Shown one piece after another: positions 1-7,324 of a stretch of DNA of 24,814 bases. The stretch comes from Anaerolineales bacterium (GTDB lineage: Bacteria; Chloroflexota; Anaerolineae; Anaerolineales; UBA4823). Each line of letters opens with the position of its first letter. Within the stretch, counting starts at the first letter, position 1. Below the pieces are notes generated by a model. The model did no database searches and was not told the DNA's origin. It worked only from the letters and a program-made list of their open reading frames with translations. A program made the position numbers and the translations under genes. The stretch is from positions 1-24,814 of the forward strand of contig JAOAHK010000004.1 of the NCBI GenBank assembly GCA_026415275.1. The letters are read 5' to 3'.

Positions 1-75
1 CAATTTCGCTCCAAAGAACACACCAACACTTCCTCCAACTAGAACAGTTAAGATATTCAAAAGCGTGCCGGTCAT
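1..75 (-). CDS. DUF554 family membrane protein, N-terminal fragment
   Basis: Only the first 25 codons lie in the window; the gene continues beyond position 1. It begins with ATG at 75-73, five bases after an AGGAG ribosome binding site (about 81-86 on the minus strand). The peptide starts MTGTLLNILTVLVGG and then reads SVGVFFGAKL, a hydrophobic, glycine-rich opening. This matches my memory of the start of DUF554 (YdfK/YqgA-like) multi-pass membrane proteins, which open with a similar small-residue membrane segment. Function in that family is poorly defined. It is transcribed divergently from the zinc-ribbon gene. Gene presence is well supported by start, SD and hydrophobicity; the family assignment rests on 25 residues and is moderate. 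Confidence 0.6.
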   Translation of the reverse strand, partial: MTGTLLNILTVLVGGSVGVFFGAKL

Positions 76-199
76 AAAATACTCCTATTGACTTGACTCA
101 GTTTTCCTAAGGGATGTCAGTCCATACGATCAAGATCAGTTTTGGTGAGGATAGGCTAGTGAGAAGCTAGCTCTTAAGAGTGCTAGATTGATTTCTGAT

Positions 200-227
200 T
201 TGATTAACCCAATCTCAAGATTATATA
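200..227 (+). promoter_or_regulatory. Candidate sigma70-type promoter for the zinc-ribbon/Vps62 cluster
   Basis: TTGATT at 200-205 and TATATA at 222-227 are separated by 16 bases, close to the -35/-10 consensus. It points towards the gene at 427 but would leave a leader of about 190 bases. The arms of the loose AACCCA/TGGGTT repeat straddle the -10 element. A competing -10-like TATACT at 398-403 lacks a good -35. Low confidence. Confidence 0.25.
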
Positions 228-411
228 TAGTGGGTTGATTATACTTGAACGTCCTCAAAACAACAGGGGCAACGACCAACTACTACCACTGCTCTTAGTG
301 TCCCTTGTGGTCTAGCTTGATCAAAATAGGTATCTCCAAACCCAAACGGAAATTTTACTACGTGTCATCAAACCATTCTCCGCTGAAGGAAGTAATGTAT
401 ACTTATATACG

Positions 412-420
412 AAAGGAGGT
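412..420 (+). promoter_or_regulatory. Strong ribosome binding site of the zinc-ribbon gene
   Basis: AAAGGAGGT is an almost complete anti-16S match six bases before ATG 427. It fixes the start of the 76-residue frame over the ATG-lacking alternatives. Confidence 0.75.
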
Positions 421-426
421 TGACCG

Positions 427-657
427 ATGCAAATTCGCTGTCAACATTGCCAGAAACCTTTTGCGCTGACAAAAGAAGCTCTTCTCAACGCATTAGAAGA
501 ATTAGAGCAACAGAAGTTACATCACTACAACGCAATTTGCCCACATTGTGGTCGCACAAATCGTGTCTCTCAAAAAGAGCTCAAGCGAGCTGTGCCGAGA
601 ATCAAAGCAACGCAGTTAGAAGTACCGGGTAGCGGAGACCTTGACCAGAAAAACTGA
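427..657 (+). CDS. Small zinc-ribbon protein
   Basis: This 76-residue protein has two CxxC knuckles, C5-C8 (RCQHC) and C38-C41 (ICPHCG), about 30 residues apart. That is the arrangement of a zinc ribbon binding one metal ion. A helical, Glu/Leu-rich stretch (about 17-31) lies between the knuckles. There is no signal peptide or membrane segment, so it should be cytosolic. The start is fixed by a near-perfect ribosome binding site at 412-420. Its 3' end overlaps the next gene by 17 bases, which suggests translational coupling with the membrane protein and the Vps62-like protein. Such ribbons often serve in nucleic-acid or protein binding, but nothing here says which. The fold call is good; function is unknown. 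Confidence 0.8.
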   Translation: MQIRCQHCQKPFALTKEALLNALEELEQQKLHHYNAICPHCGRTNRVSQKELKRAVPRIKATQLEVPGSGDLDQKN

Positions 658-1093
658 GCAGACAGAAATTGAGAAAAGACAATCTTCCTTGCCGCGCAGC
701 GTGGTGATTCTAGCCATCATTCAAATCTTGCAGGGGCTTGGGCTATTGGGAGCCGGTCTTTATCAAGGGAGATTGGCTGGTTGGAATGTGTGGACGCGCT
801 TTGGGGAGTGGCAATACATTCCGTTACCTCTTTTCGAGAGCTTTTCGAATGTGCTTGTCCTTTTGGTTTTGGGGTTAGCTATGATCCTCGTCAGCCTAGG
901 CTTGTTGCGTTTGGCAAGTTGGGCTTGGCTTTTCTCTATGACCCTGCAAGGATTGGGGTTGTTTATTGGCTTAGTTAACTACGTGCGTCAACGCCCGAAT
1001 TATGTGGGCATGGCTGTGGGAATTTTCTTGGTTTTTTACCTGAACTTGGATGAAGTTCAAGCAGCTTTACGGCGGACGAATCGCAAGATATGA
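641..1093 (+). CDS. Four-helix integral membrane protein
   Basis: This 150-residue protein has a charged N-terminus (about 1-18) and four predicted membrane segments at roughly 20-45, 62-90, 92-114 and 120-136. It ends in a short polar tail (NLDEVQAALRRTNRKI). The segments are rich in Leu and Gly. The start is TTG at 641 with GGAG at 634-637; the spacing is short, so the exact start is uncertain. It overlaps the zinc-ribbon gene by 17 bases and the next gene by ATGA (1090-1093), a strong sign of one co-translated unit. It loosely resembles DUF2127-like predicted membrane proteins, but I do not recognise the family with confidence. It could form a membrane complex with the neighbouring Vps62-like protein, whose tail is also membranous; that is inference. 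Confidence 0.75.
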   Translation: MTRKTEQTEIEKRQSSLPRSVVILAIIQILQGLGLLGAGLYQGRLAGWNVWTRFGEWQYIPLPLFESFSNVLVLLVLGLAMILVSLGLLRLASWAWLFSMTLQGLGLFIGLVNYVRQRPNYVGMAVGIFLVFYLNLDEVQAALRRTNRKI

Positions 1094-2955
1094 CCGACAC
1101 AGATTACGATTTACGTATTCTGAAGCGTTTTGAGCCCATTTTGCGTTTCACCAAAGGCGAGCGCTTTTTCCCCGTCGATATCGATTGGTACGTCTCGCAA
1201 TGCAGCTTGTGGGTTAAGCCCCCCAGAAAACCTGCTCAGGAACTTGTCCCTCAAGGCAAACTGACCCTTGAGTTGTTGACAAAAGACTGGAATATCGAAT
1301 CAGGCAGTGTGCTCTATTTGAAATTTATCGAACCTATGGATGTCTTGGATCTTGCCAAGCATTCAATTGCCGATGCAGTTGAACGTTTAACCCATCACTC
1401 CGTCGAAGATATTTTTCAGCCAGGGCGGGCTAGATTGGCGCGCGTTGGCTATACCTCTCGCTTGATCGATGCCATCTTCAGTCTTTCGCTATTTTGGCGA
1501 GGGCGAGTGCCCGGGGACACAGCCGCAACCGCTGCTTTTGTCTATCGCCAACGGCAAAAAAAAGACGAGCGTTATTGCTACTACGGTCGAATAGTTCGTG
1601 AGAATGGATGGGTCATTTTACAATATTGGTACTTTTATCCCTTCAACAATTGGCGCTCTGGATTCTTTGGGGTGAACGACCATGAAGGGGATTGGGAGAT
1701 GGTTTCCATCTATTGTGTTATAAAGAATTCTGCTTCCGCTGGTGGTGAAGAGACAGTTGATCAGCTAGAGCCACTCTGGGTAGCTTATGCTTCACATGAC
1801 TTCGAGGGCGATGATCTGAGAAGGCATTGGAGTGACCCTGAGTTGGAAAAAATTGGCGACCACCCGGTGGTTTACGTCGGTGCAGGGAGCCATGCTAGTT
1901 ATTTTCAGAAGGGGGAATATATGAGCGAAGTCGAATTGCCTTTTTTACGCCCGCTTGCTTTAGTGGTCAATTGGTTGCAATCGATCTGGTATGACTTTCT
2001 CCGCCAGGCAGGGTCTAAAGAAACCCAAAAATCCACCTTTGTCTTTCGTGTTCCATTTGTGGATTATGCTCGCGGGGATGGGATTTCCATCGGTGTAAGC
2101 GGCACAAGACAATGGGATGCCATCCTTTTCGATGAAACAACAGCTTGGGCAAGCCGCTATCGCGGTCTTTGGGGCTTATATGCTGAGGATCCGATTGCCG
2201 GCGAAAATGCTCCTGCAGGACCAATCTATGATCGCGATGGAGCTTTCCGCCGCCGTTGGATCGATCCGTTAGGATGGGCTGGCTTAGATAAAGTCACTCC
2301 GCCGCATCAAATTGGCGAACGGCTCTCGGAACAAATTCAATCATTTGACGAACAGATTTGCAATCTAGAGCAACAAATTCGGTCATTGGCAAAAGAGCTT
2401 CAAAAACTTGAGCTTACGCAGCAAGTCCTTGCCTCCCAGGTTGACCAAGAAAAAGCTCGCACAGACCTGAACAAAAAGATAACCATAACCGCAAAAGATT
2501 TATGGAGCGCGAAACGCGAACTGGCGGAGATAAAACGCGCTCGAGAATTATTAAGAGATTATCGCCAACGCCTTAGCGAAGGGGAATCGCTCCCGATTCG
2601 GACACATATCCGCCATTCCCATCAACCTTTGCCTGAGAGCACGAACTTAAATTCGTTAGCTGAGGGGATTGCTGCACTCAGCGTTGGCATCCTTTTCGTC
2701 GGCGTCGTCGTGTTGTGGTGGTTTGAACGACCCTATTTTCTGATCGGGCTAGCGGCATTGATTGGTAGTCTAGTGTTTATCGAGGCAAGCTTACGCGGTC
2801 AGCTAGCCCGGTTGATCAACAGCATCTCAATCGGTTTGGCAATTGTCTCGGCCTTCGTCCTGTTTTTCCAGTTCTTCTGGCAGATTGTCTTGGCTGGAGT
2901 TTTTTTAGCCGGTTTGTTTCTGCTTTGGCAAAACTTGCGCGAATTGAGGAGCTAA
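1090..2955 (+). CDS. Vps62/DUF946-like protein with coiled coil and membrane tail
   Basis: The 621-residue product has three parts. Residues about 15-330 resemble the Vps62/DUF946 domain: FEPILRF near the start and a metal-site-like DHEGDWE at 197-203. Further on come YASHDFEGDD and a GAGSHASYF motif (264-272) following HPVVYV. The His, Asp and Glu clusters look conserved and could be a binding or catalytic site, but no activity is established. Residues about 408-500 form a long Glu/Gln/Leu/Lys coiled coil. Residues about 525-617 contain about four hydrophobic segments, so the protein is tail-anchored in the membrane. No N-terminal signal is seen, so the large domain is probably cytoplasmic. 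The start ATG overlaps the upstream stop (ATGA). It ends 11 bases before the convergent malQ gene. The domain call is from motif memory; no profile search was possible. Confidence 0.7.
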   Translation: MTDTDYDLRILKRFEPILRFTKGERFFPVDIDWYVSQCSLWVKPPRKPAQELVPQGKLTLELLTKDWNIESGSVLYLKFIEPMDVLDLAKHSIADAVERLTHHSVEDIFQPGRARLARVGYTSRLIDAIFSLSLFWRGRVPGDTAATAAFVYRQRQKKDERYCYYGRIVRENGWVILQYWYFYPFNNWRSGFFGVNDHEGDWEMVSIYCVIKNSASAGGEETVDQLEPLWVAYASHDFEGDDLRRHWSDPELEKIGDHPVVYVGAGSHASYFQKGEYMSEVELPFLRPLALVVNWLQSIWYDFLRQAGSKETQKSTFVFRVPFVDYARGDGISIGVSGTRQWDAILFDETTAWASRYRGLWGLYAEDPIAGENAPAGPIYDRDGAFRRRWIDPLGWAGLDKVTPPHQIGERLSEQIQSFDEQICNLEQQIRSLAKELQKLELTQQVLASQVDQEKARTDLNKKITITAKDLWSAKRELAEIKRARELLRDYRQRLSEGESLPIRTHIRHSHQPLPESTNLNSLAEGIAALSVGILFVGVVVLWWFERPYFLIGLAALIGSLVFIEASLRGQLARLINSISIGLAIVSAFVLFFQFFWQIVLAGVFLAGLFLLWQNLRELRS

Positions 2956-2966
2956 TTTTCATCACC

Positions 2967-4502
2967 TTAGTAATAAGGATGACGGTTATACTGGTAGTTT
3001 AGCTTCGCGATCTGCTCAGCGAGATGACCATTCAATCCATCTTCCGTAGCTCGCCAACTCCAATATTGTCCCACCCTGCCCGGAAAATTCAAACGCGCTT
3101 CACTTCCTAGGCGCAGGAAATCCTGAAGCGGGGCAATAGCAAAGACTGCAACTGATGCCCACGCAGATCGAATCAATTGCCATGCTGGATCTTGGTCGAT
3201 TAGAGGAAGATAATTGCGCGCTATTTCTTGAACCCGCTCATCCAAGCTTGCATACCAGCAAAAAGTGGTATCGTTGTCGTGTGTGCCAGTGTAAGCAACA
3301 CAAAGAGGCACATAATTATGAGGTAAGAAAGGGTTGCGGGGATCGTCACCATCAAAAGCAAATTGTAAAACTTTCATTCCCGGCAATTGAAATGCCTCTC
3401 GCAATTCAATCACATCGGGAGTGATTACACCTAAATCCTCTGCGATGAAGGGTAATTCCCCACCGAGTTCAGCGGTCAGAAGCCTAAGCAGACTTTTTCC
3501 CGGGGACCTAACCCAGCGTCCCTTCTCTGCGGTAGGGAGGTGGGCAGGTATTTCCCAACAAGCACAAAAGCCACGGAAATGGTCAATGCGGATTATGTCG
3601 ACTTGGGTTAGCGCATGCCTGATCCGTTTCTTCCACCAATCAAAACGAGTGTGGCGATGAGCTTTCCAGTTATAAAGAGGATTTCCCCAACGCTGTCCTG
3701 TTGGAGAAAAGTAATCCGGCGGTACGCCAGCAACGACACGGGGGTATCCTTGGGGGTTGAGCTTGAATAACTGCGGATTACACCAGACATCGCAGCTATC
3801 TTGAGCGACAAATATAGGTACATCACCAACGATCCGTATTCCAGCTTCGTTTGCCTTGGTTCGTATCTCACTCCATTGGCGAAAGAACAGAAATTGCTGA
3901 AATCGGAAAGCATCCACACCCTCATTATGGGTAGCAAGAAAAGCCTGTAACGCCTTGGGTGAACGGACTCGATAGGGTTCATCCCACTCCATCCAGACTC
4001 GCCCCTTGTGTGCTGCTTTCAGCGTCATGAATAGGGCAAAATCATCTAACCAATCCGTGTGTTGAGCGCAGAACGTTTCAAACTTCTCTTGCAACTCAGA
4101 AAGATGTCGCTGACGGAAGTTTTGGTATGCTCGATTAAGCAGATGATTTTTCCAAGGAATAAGTCTCCCAAAGTCCACTCTATCAGGGGAAAAATTTGGT
4201 GCATCTTTCAGATCCGTTTGATCAAGTAAATTTTCTTGGTAAAGAAGCTCTATGCTAATCAAATTGGGATTACCAGCAAAGGAAGAAAAACACTGATAAG
4301 GTGAGTCCCCGTAACCAGTTGGTCCGAGAGGGAGAATTTGCCAAAGACCGCAACTGCTCTGCTTGAGGAAATCAATCCAACGAAGGGCTTGGTCGCCAAG
4401 TTCGCCAATACCCCAATGTCCCGGAAGGCTTATCGGATGCAGTAGGATACCGCCAGTGCGCTTAAATATCGAAGGGTTCGCGTTTGTTTTCGATGATCGC
4501 AT
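2967..4502 (-). CDS. malQ: 4-alpha-glucanotransferase (amylomaltase), GH77
   Basis: MalQ moves maltosyl or longer alpha-1,4-glucan segments between chains, disproportionating maltodextrins in the cytosol. The 511-residue protein has the GH77 opening RTGGILLHPISLPG. All three catalytic carboxylates are present: D307 in IDHFRGF (nucleophile), E355 in IAEDLG (acid/base) and D409 in GTHDND. Length is typical for bacterial MalQ. I chose ATG 4502; an in-frame TTG at 4535 adds 11 residues without homology. Neither start has a good ribosome binding site. The start lies inside the last 41 bases of glgC in another frame, so coupled translation is likely. It is the third gene of a glgA-glgC-malQ unit and converges on the Vps62-like gene with an 11-base gap and no room for a separate terminator. 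Confidence 0.95.
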   Translation of the reverse strand: MRSSKTNANPSIFKRTGGILLHPISLPGHWGIGELGDQALRWIDFLKQSSCGLWQILPLGPTGYGDSPYQCFSSFAGNPNLISIELLYQENLLDQTDLKDAPNFSPDRVDFGRLIPWKNHLLNRAYQNFRQRHLSELQEKFETFCAQHTDWLDDFALFMTLKAAHKGRVWMEWDEPYRVRSPKALQAFLATHNEGVDAFRFQQFLFFRQWSEIRTKANEAGIRIVGDVPIFVAQDSCDVWCNPQLFKLNPQGYPRVVAGVPPDYFSPTGQRWGNPLYNWKAHRHTRFDWWKKRIRHALTQVDIIRIDHFRGFCACWEIPAHLPTAEKGRWVRSPGKSLLRLLTAELGGELPFIAEDLGVITPDVIELREAFQLPGMKVLQFAFDGDDPRNPFLPHNYVPLCVAYTGTHDNDTTFCWYASLDERVQEIARNYLPLIDQDPAWQLIRSAWASVAVFAIAPLQDFLRLGSEARLNFPGRVGQYWSWRATEDGLNGHLAEQIAKLNYQYNRHPYY

Positions 4503-5721
4503 CGCCAGAGATATGGTCAGAAGGATAATCTGCAATGGTTACATCGGGATAAATCAAGGCGCCGGCTTCGATAATAAAGTTCTCCGGGACATAACTATTT
4601 TTTCCAATCATGGCAAATTGAATTGGTTCAGCACTCATTGATCCGATACGTGCATTTTTCCCTACCAAGACATGCTTGTCTAAAATTGAACGTTCGATCA
4701 AGGCTCCGCTTTCGATGAGGGTATCAGTCAGGATGATTGACTCGCGAATCCTAGCATTCTCCTGCACCCGTACACCAGGGGAAAGCACACTTCGTTCGAT
4801 GACTGCACCTTTGGCTATGACGCACCCATCAGAAATCAAGCTATCTTGAATTAAGGCATCACGGGCAATGCGCGCAGGAGGACGTTCCTCTGTGCGGGTG
4901 TGAATCACCCAAGAGCGGTCATTCAGGTCAATTGACGGCTTCTCGTTTAGCAAATCCATGTGGGCTTTCCAATAGGTATAAGTTGTACCTACGTCCACCC
5001 AATAACCACTATAGGGAAACCCCATCACACGCGCACCATTGCGCACCAGCTTGGGTAGGATATCCTTGCCAAAATCATGGGAAGAATCAGGATTTTTATG
5101 ATCTTCCCAAAGTGATTTATCCAAGACATCGATGCGAAAAACGTATACCCCCATATTGGCTAAATTAGAGGGTGGATGCTCCGGTTTCTCAATAAAAGAG
5201 GTCACCCGATAGTTTGAGTCAACCTCGACAATCCCGAAACGGGATGCTTCTTCCATTGGAACTCGAATGGTTGCCATAGTCAAATCGGCGTCGTGGTCAT
5301 GGTGAAAGGCAATCAATGCATCGTAATCCATGCAATATACATGATCGCCAGAGAGGATTAAGATCGTGTCCGGATTGTTATGTTTGATAAAGCTGAAGTT
5401 TTGTTGCACAGCGTCTGCAGTGCCCAAATACCAATCTGCGCTACGCCTTCCCCGAAATGGGGTATAGAGACGCACTCCGCCAGTAAAATCACGATCTAGG
5501 TCCCAAGGTCCCCCAGCGCCAATATGTTCGATCAAGGAATGGGGGCGGTATTGGAGTAAGATCATGACATCAAAAATCCCCGAATTGACGCAATTCGAGA
5601 GAGTAAAATCGATGATGCGGTATTTGCCGGCGAAAGGAACCGCGGGTTTGGTGCGTTTTGCTGTCAGAACACTCAAACGGCACCCTTCTCCACCAGCTAA
5701 GATGACAGCTCGAGTTTTCAT
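4462..5721 (-). CDS. glgC: Glucose-1-phosphate adenylyltransferase (ADP-glucose pyrophosphorylase)
   Basis: GlgC makes ADP-glucose from glucose-1-phosphate and ATP, the committed step of bacterial glycogen synthesis. The 419-residue protein has the nucleotidyltransferase signature LAGGEGCRL (8-16) followed by KRTKPAVPFAGKYRIIDF. It also has WYLGTADAV for substrate binding, LSGDHVY for metal and catalysis, and FIEKPEHPP for sugar phosphate. The C-terminal quarter shows hexapeptide-like repeats (GCVIAKGAVIERSVLSPGV and onward) expected of the left-handed beta-helix. The usual proline in RLxPLT is replaced by valine (RLSVLT). ATG 5721 overlaps the glgA stop as ATGA, with GAGG nine bases upstream, so translation is coupled. 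The family is normally allosterically regulated by glycolytic intermediates; effector preference cannot be read here. Confidence 0.96.
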   Translation of the reverse strand: MKTRAVILAGGEGCRLSVLTAKRTKPAVPFAGKYRIIDFTLSNCVNSGIFDVMILLQYRPHSLIEHIGAGGPWDLDRDFTGGVRLYTPFRGRRSADWYLGTADAVQQNFSFIKHNNPDTILILSGDHVYCMDYDALIAFHHDHDADLTMATIRVPMEEASRFGIVEVDSNYRVTSFIEKPEHPPSNLANMGVYVFRIDVLDKSLWEDHKNPDSSHDFGKDILPKLVRNGARVMGFPYSGYWVDVGTTYTYWKAHMDLLNEKPSIDLNDRSWVIHTRTEERPPARIARDALIQDSLISDGCVIAKGAVIERSVLSPGVRVQENARIRESIILTDTLIESGALIERSILDKHVLVGKNARIGSMSAEPIQFAMIGKNSYVPENFIIEAGALIYPDVTIADYPSDHISGDAIIENKREPFDI

Positions 5722-7184
5722 ACTTTAGCCTCTACAGAAACCGAATCAATTTCCTTCGCTTTAACTACTTGTTGATAAACATTGAGATACTCTCTTGCTG
5801 AACGTGCCCACGAAAAATCCTGAGTCATTCCATTGCGTTGCATGGCTCGCCAAGCTCGCCGATTAGAAAAGAGTTGAATGGCTCTTCGCAATGTCGCGTC
5901 CAATTCTTCACTCTGAGGGCGCCCAAACAGGAAGCCAGTTGATGTGTATGGATTGCCATTGTCTAGGATTGTATCTCGCAATCCTCCTGTCGCTCGGCCA
6001 ATGGGTATGGTTCCGTAACGCATAGCGATCATCTGTGCCAACCCACATGGCTCATAGCGAGAGGGAATTAGGAGAATATCCGCTGCCGCATATACACGGT
6101 GACTTAGAACAGGATCAAAACGTAGAACGGCGCGCAATCTATCCGGCATTTCAAGTTGCAATTGGTAAACCGCTTGTTCAAGCGCTGGATTCCCAGTGCC
6201 AAGAATAACGGCTTTCCATGGTAACTCGGTAACATTCCGCAAGGTGGTGAGCGCAATATCGACTCCTTTTTGATAATCTAACCGTGTAACCATCCCAATC
6301 AAGGGAGAGTCCAACCCGGACTTCCAACCCAACTCCTTATATAAATGCGTCTTGTTATACTCTTTTCTATGAAGTTTCTGCAGATCATAAGTGTAAGCAA
6401 TATTTTTATCAGCAGATGGATCCCAAACCTTAAGATCAAGTCCATTGAGGATGCCAATAATATCCTCCCGCCGAGAAGAGAGGTATTCCTCTAAGCCAGC
6501 ACCGAAATCGGTGGTTTGAATTTCTTGTGCATATGTAGGCGAAACAGCAATAATGCGGTCGGCAGCGTAAATTCCCAGAGGAAGGGGAAGTTGCTGCGCC
6601 CAAACCGGTAAAGGAGAGTTGACCGCTGGAGGTAATCCGAATTCCATTAAAGCCTCAGCAGCCCCATGACCAAGGTAGGGTAGATTATGAATTGTGATGA
6701 CCCGAGCTGTTTGACGAAAGAAATCATCCCGCTGTATAAGCATGGCATAAAGCGCTGGAGCGGTATGCCAATCGTTTGCATGCACGACATCCGGACGCCA
6801 ATCAATCGCTTGCAAAAATTCGAGGCAAGCCAGAGAAAAGAAAGTGAATTTTAAGCCATCAAAACTGGTGTCTGTGGAATAGACTGGTGCGTCGAGCGTG
6901 AACAGGTTTCCACTGACAAAGTAGGTTTTTACGCAAGCCTGTTCTAGTTCATAGACCTGAGCTTGTAGAGGTTGTGGATAATGAGGAATTTGCAATGAGG
7001 TAAGGAACTTGAGCAGTGGAGGATTCTGTTGAATAGCCCCATGGAAAGGGATTGCAACTCGAATCTCAAACTCAGTTCCTGATGTGATCTCCTGCAAGGC
7101 ATGAGGCAAAGAGCCTGCCACATCTCCCAACCCTCCCACCTTGACATAGGGTTCCGCTTCTGCCGCTAGATAAAATACCTTCAC
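5718..7184 (-). CDS. glgA: Glycogen synthase (ADP-glucose type, GT5)
   Basis: GlgA transfers glucose from ADP-glucose to the non-reducing end of an alpha-1,4-glucan. The 488-residue protein opens MKVFYLAAEAEPYVKVGGLGDVAGSLP, including the KxGGL motif that binds ADP-glucose. It has HANDWHTA in the N-terminal Rossmann domain. The C-terminal domain carries PSRYEPCGLAQMIAMRYG and TGGLRDT, the retaining-glycosyltransferase E-x7-E region. Length matches bacterial GlgA. The start is GTG at 7184, preceded by only a weak GGGA. It is the first gene of the glgA-glgC-malQ unit and lies 140 bases from the divergent GH57 gene. No classical GH13 branching enzyme is in the window, so branching must come from elsewhere or from another family. 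Confidence 0.96.
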   Translation of the reverse strand: MKVFYLAAEAEPYVKVGGLGDVAGSLPHALQEITSGTEFEIRVAIPFHGAIQQNPPLLKFLTSLQIPHYPQPLQAQVYELEQACVKTYFVSGNLFTLDAPVYSTDTSFDGLKFTFFSLACLEFLQAIDWRPDVVHANDWHTAPALYAMLIQRDDFFRQTARVITIHNLPYLGHGAAEALMEFGLPPAVNSPLPVWAQQLPLPLGIYAADRIIAVSPTYAQEIQTTDFGAGLEEYLSSRREDIIGILNGLDLKVWDPSADKNIAYTYDLQKLHRKEYNKTHLYKELGWKSGLDSPLIGMVTRLDYQKGVDIALTTLRNVTELPWKAVILGTGNPALEQAVYQLQLEMPDRLRAVLRFDPVLSHRVYAAADILLIPSRYEPCGLAQMIAMRYGTIPIGRATGGLRDTILDNGNPYTSTGFLFGRPQSEELDATLRRAIQLFSNRRAWRAMQRNGMTQDFSWARSAREYLNVYQQVVKAKEIDSVSVEAKV

Positions 7185-7324
7185 GATCTAAATCCCAGGG
7201 TCTTTTTCTCTTATTTTACCCCACCTAAATCTGATAAAGAGAAGAATTCTTGCTTATTTGAAAGGATTTTTATGATTTGTTAAAGGTATAATCAGGCGCG
7301 ATTTTTCTAGACGCTGAGGCGTTA
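7185..7324. promoter_or_regulatory. Divergent promoter region between glgA and the GH57 gene
   Basis: These 140 AT-rich bases must drive both directions. On the plus strand a perfect TATAAT lies at 7287-7292 with no clear -35. It is followed by GAGG at 7316-7319, five bases before ATG 7325. On the minus strand TAAAAT (complement of 7213-7218) is a weak -10 candidate for glgA. Shared regulation of synthesis and breakdown genes from this spacer is plausible but inferred. Confidence 0.45.

Larger units (their letters stand above)
76..426. other. Intergenic region between divergent genes, with palindromes
   Basis: I see no convincing gene in these 351 bases. They hold a perfect 10-base palindrome CTCTTAAGAG (171-180) flanked by CTAG at 167-170 and 183-186, with another CTAG at 156-159. 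A loose inverted repeat has arms AACCCA (206-211) and TGGGTT (231-236). A small repeat GTATA/TATAC (397-401/406-410) lies just before the ribosome binding site of the next gene. The region must carry the promoters of both flanking divergent genes. Confidence 0.6.
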
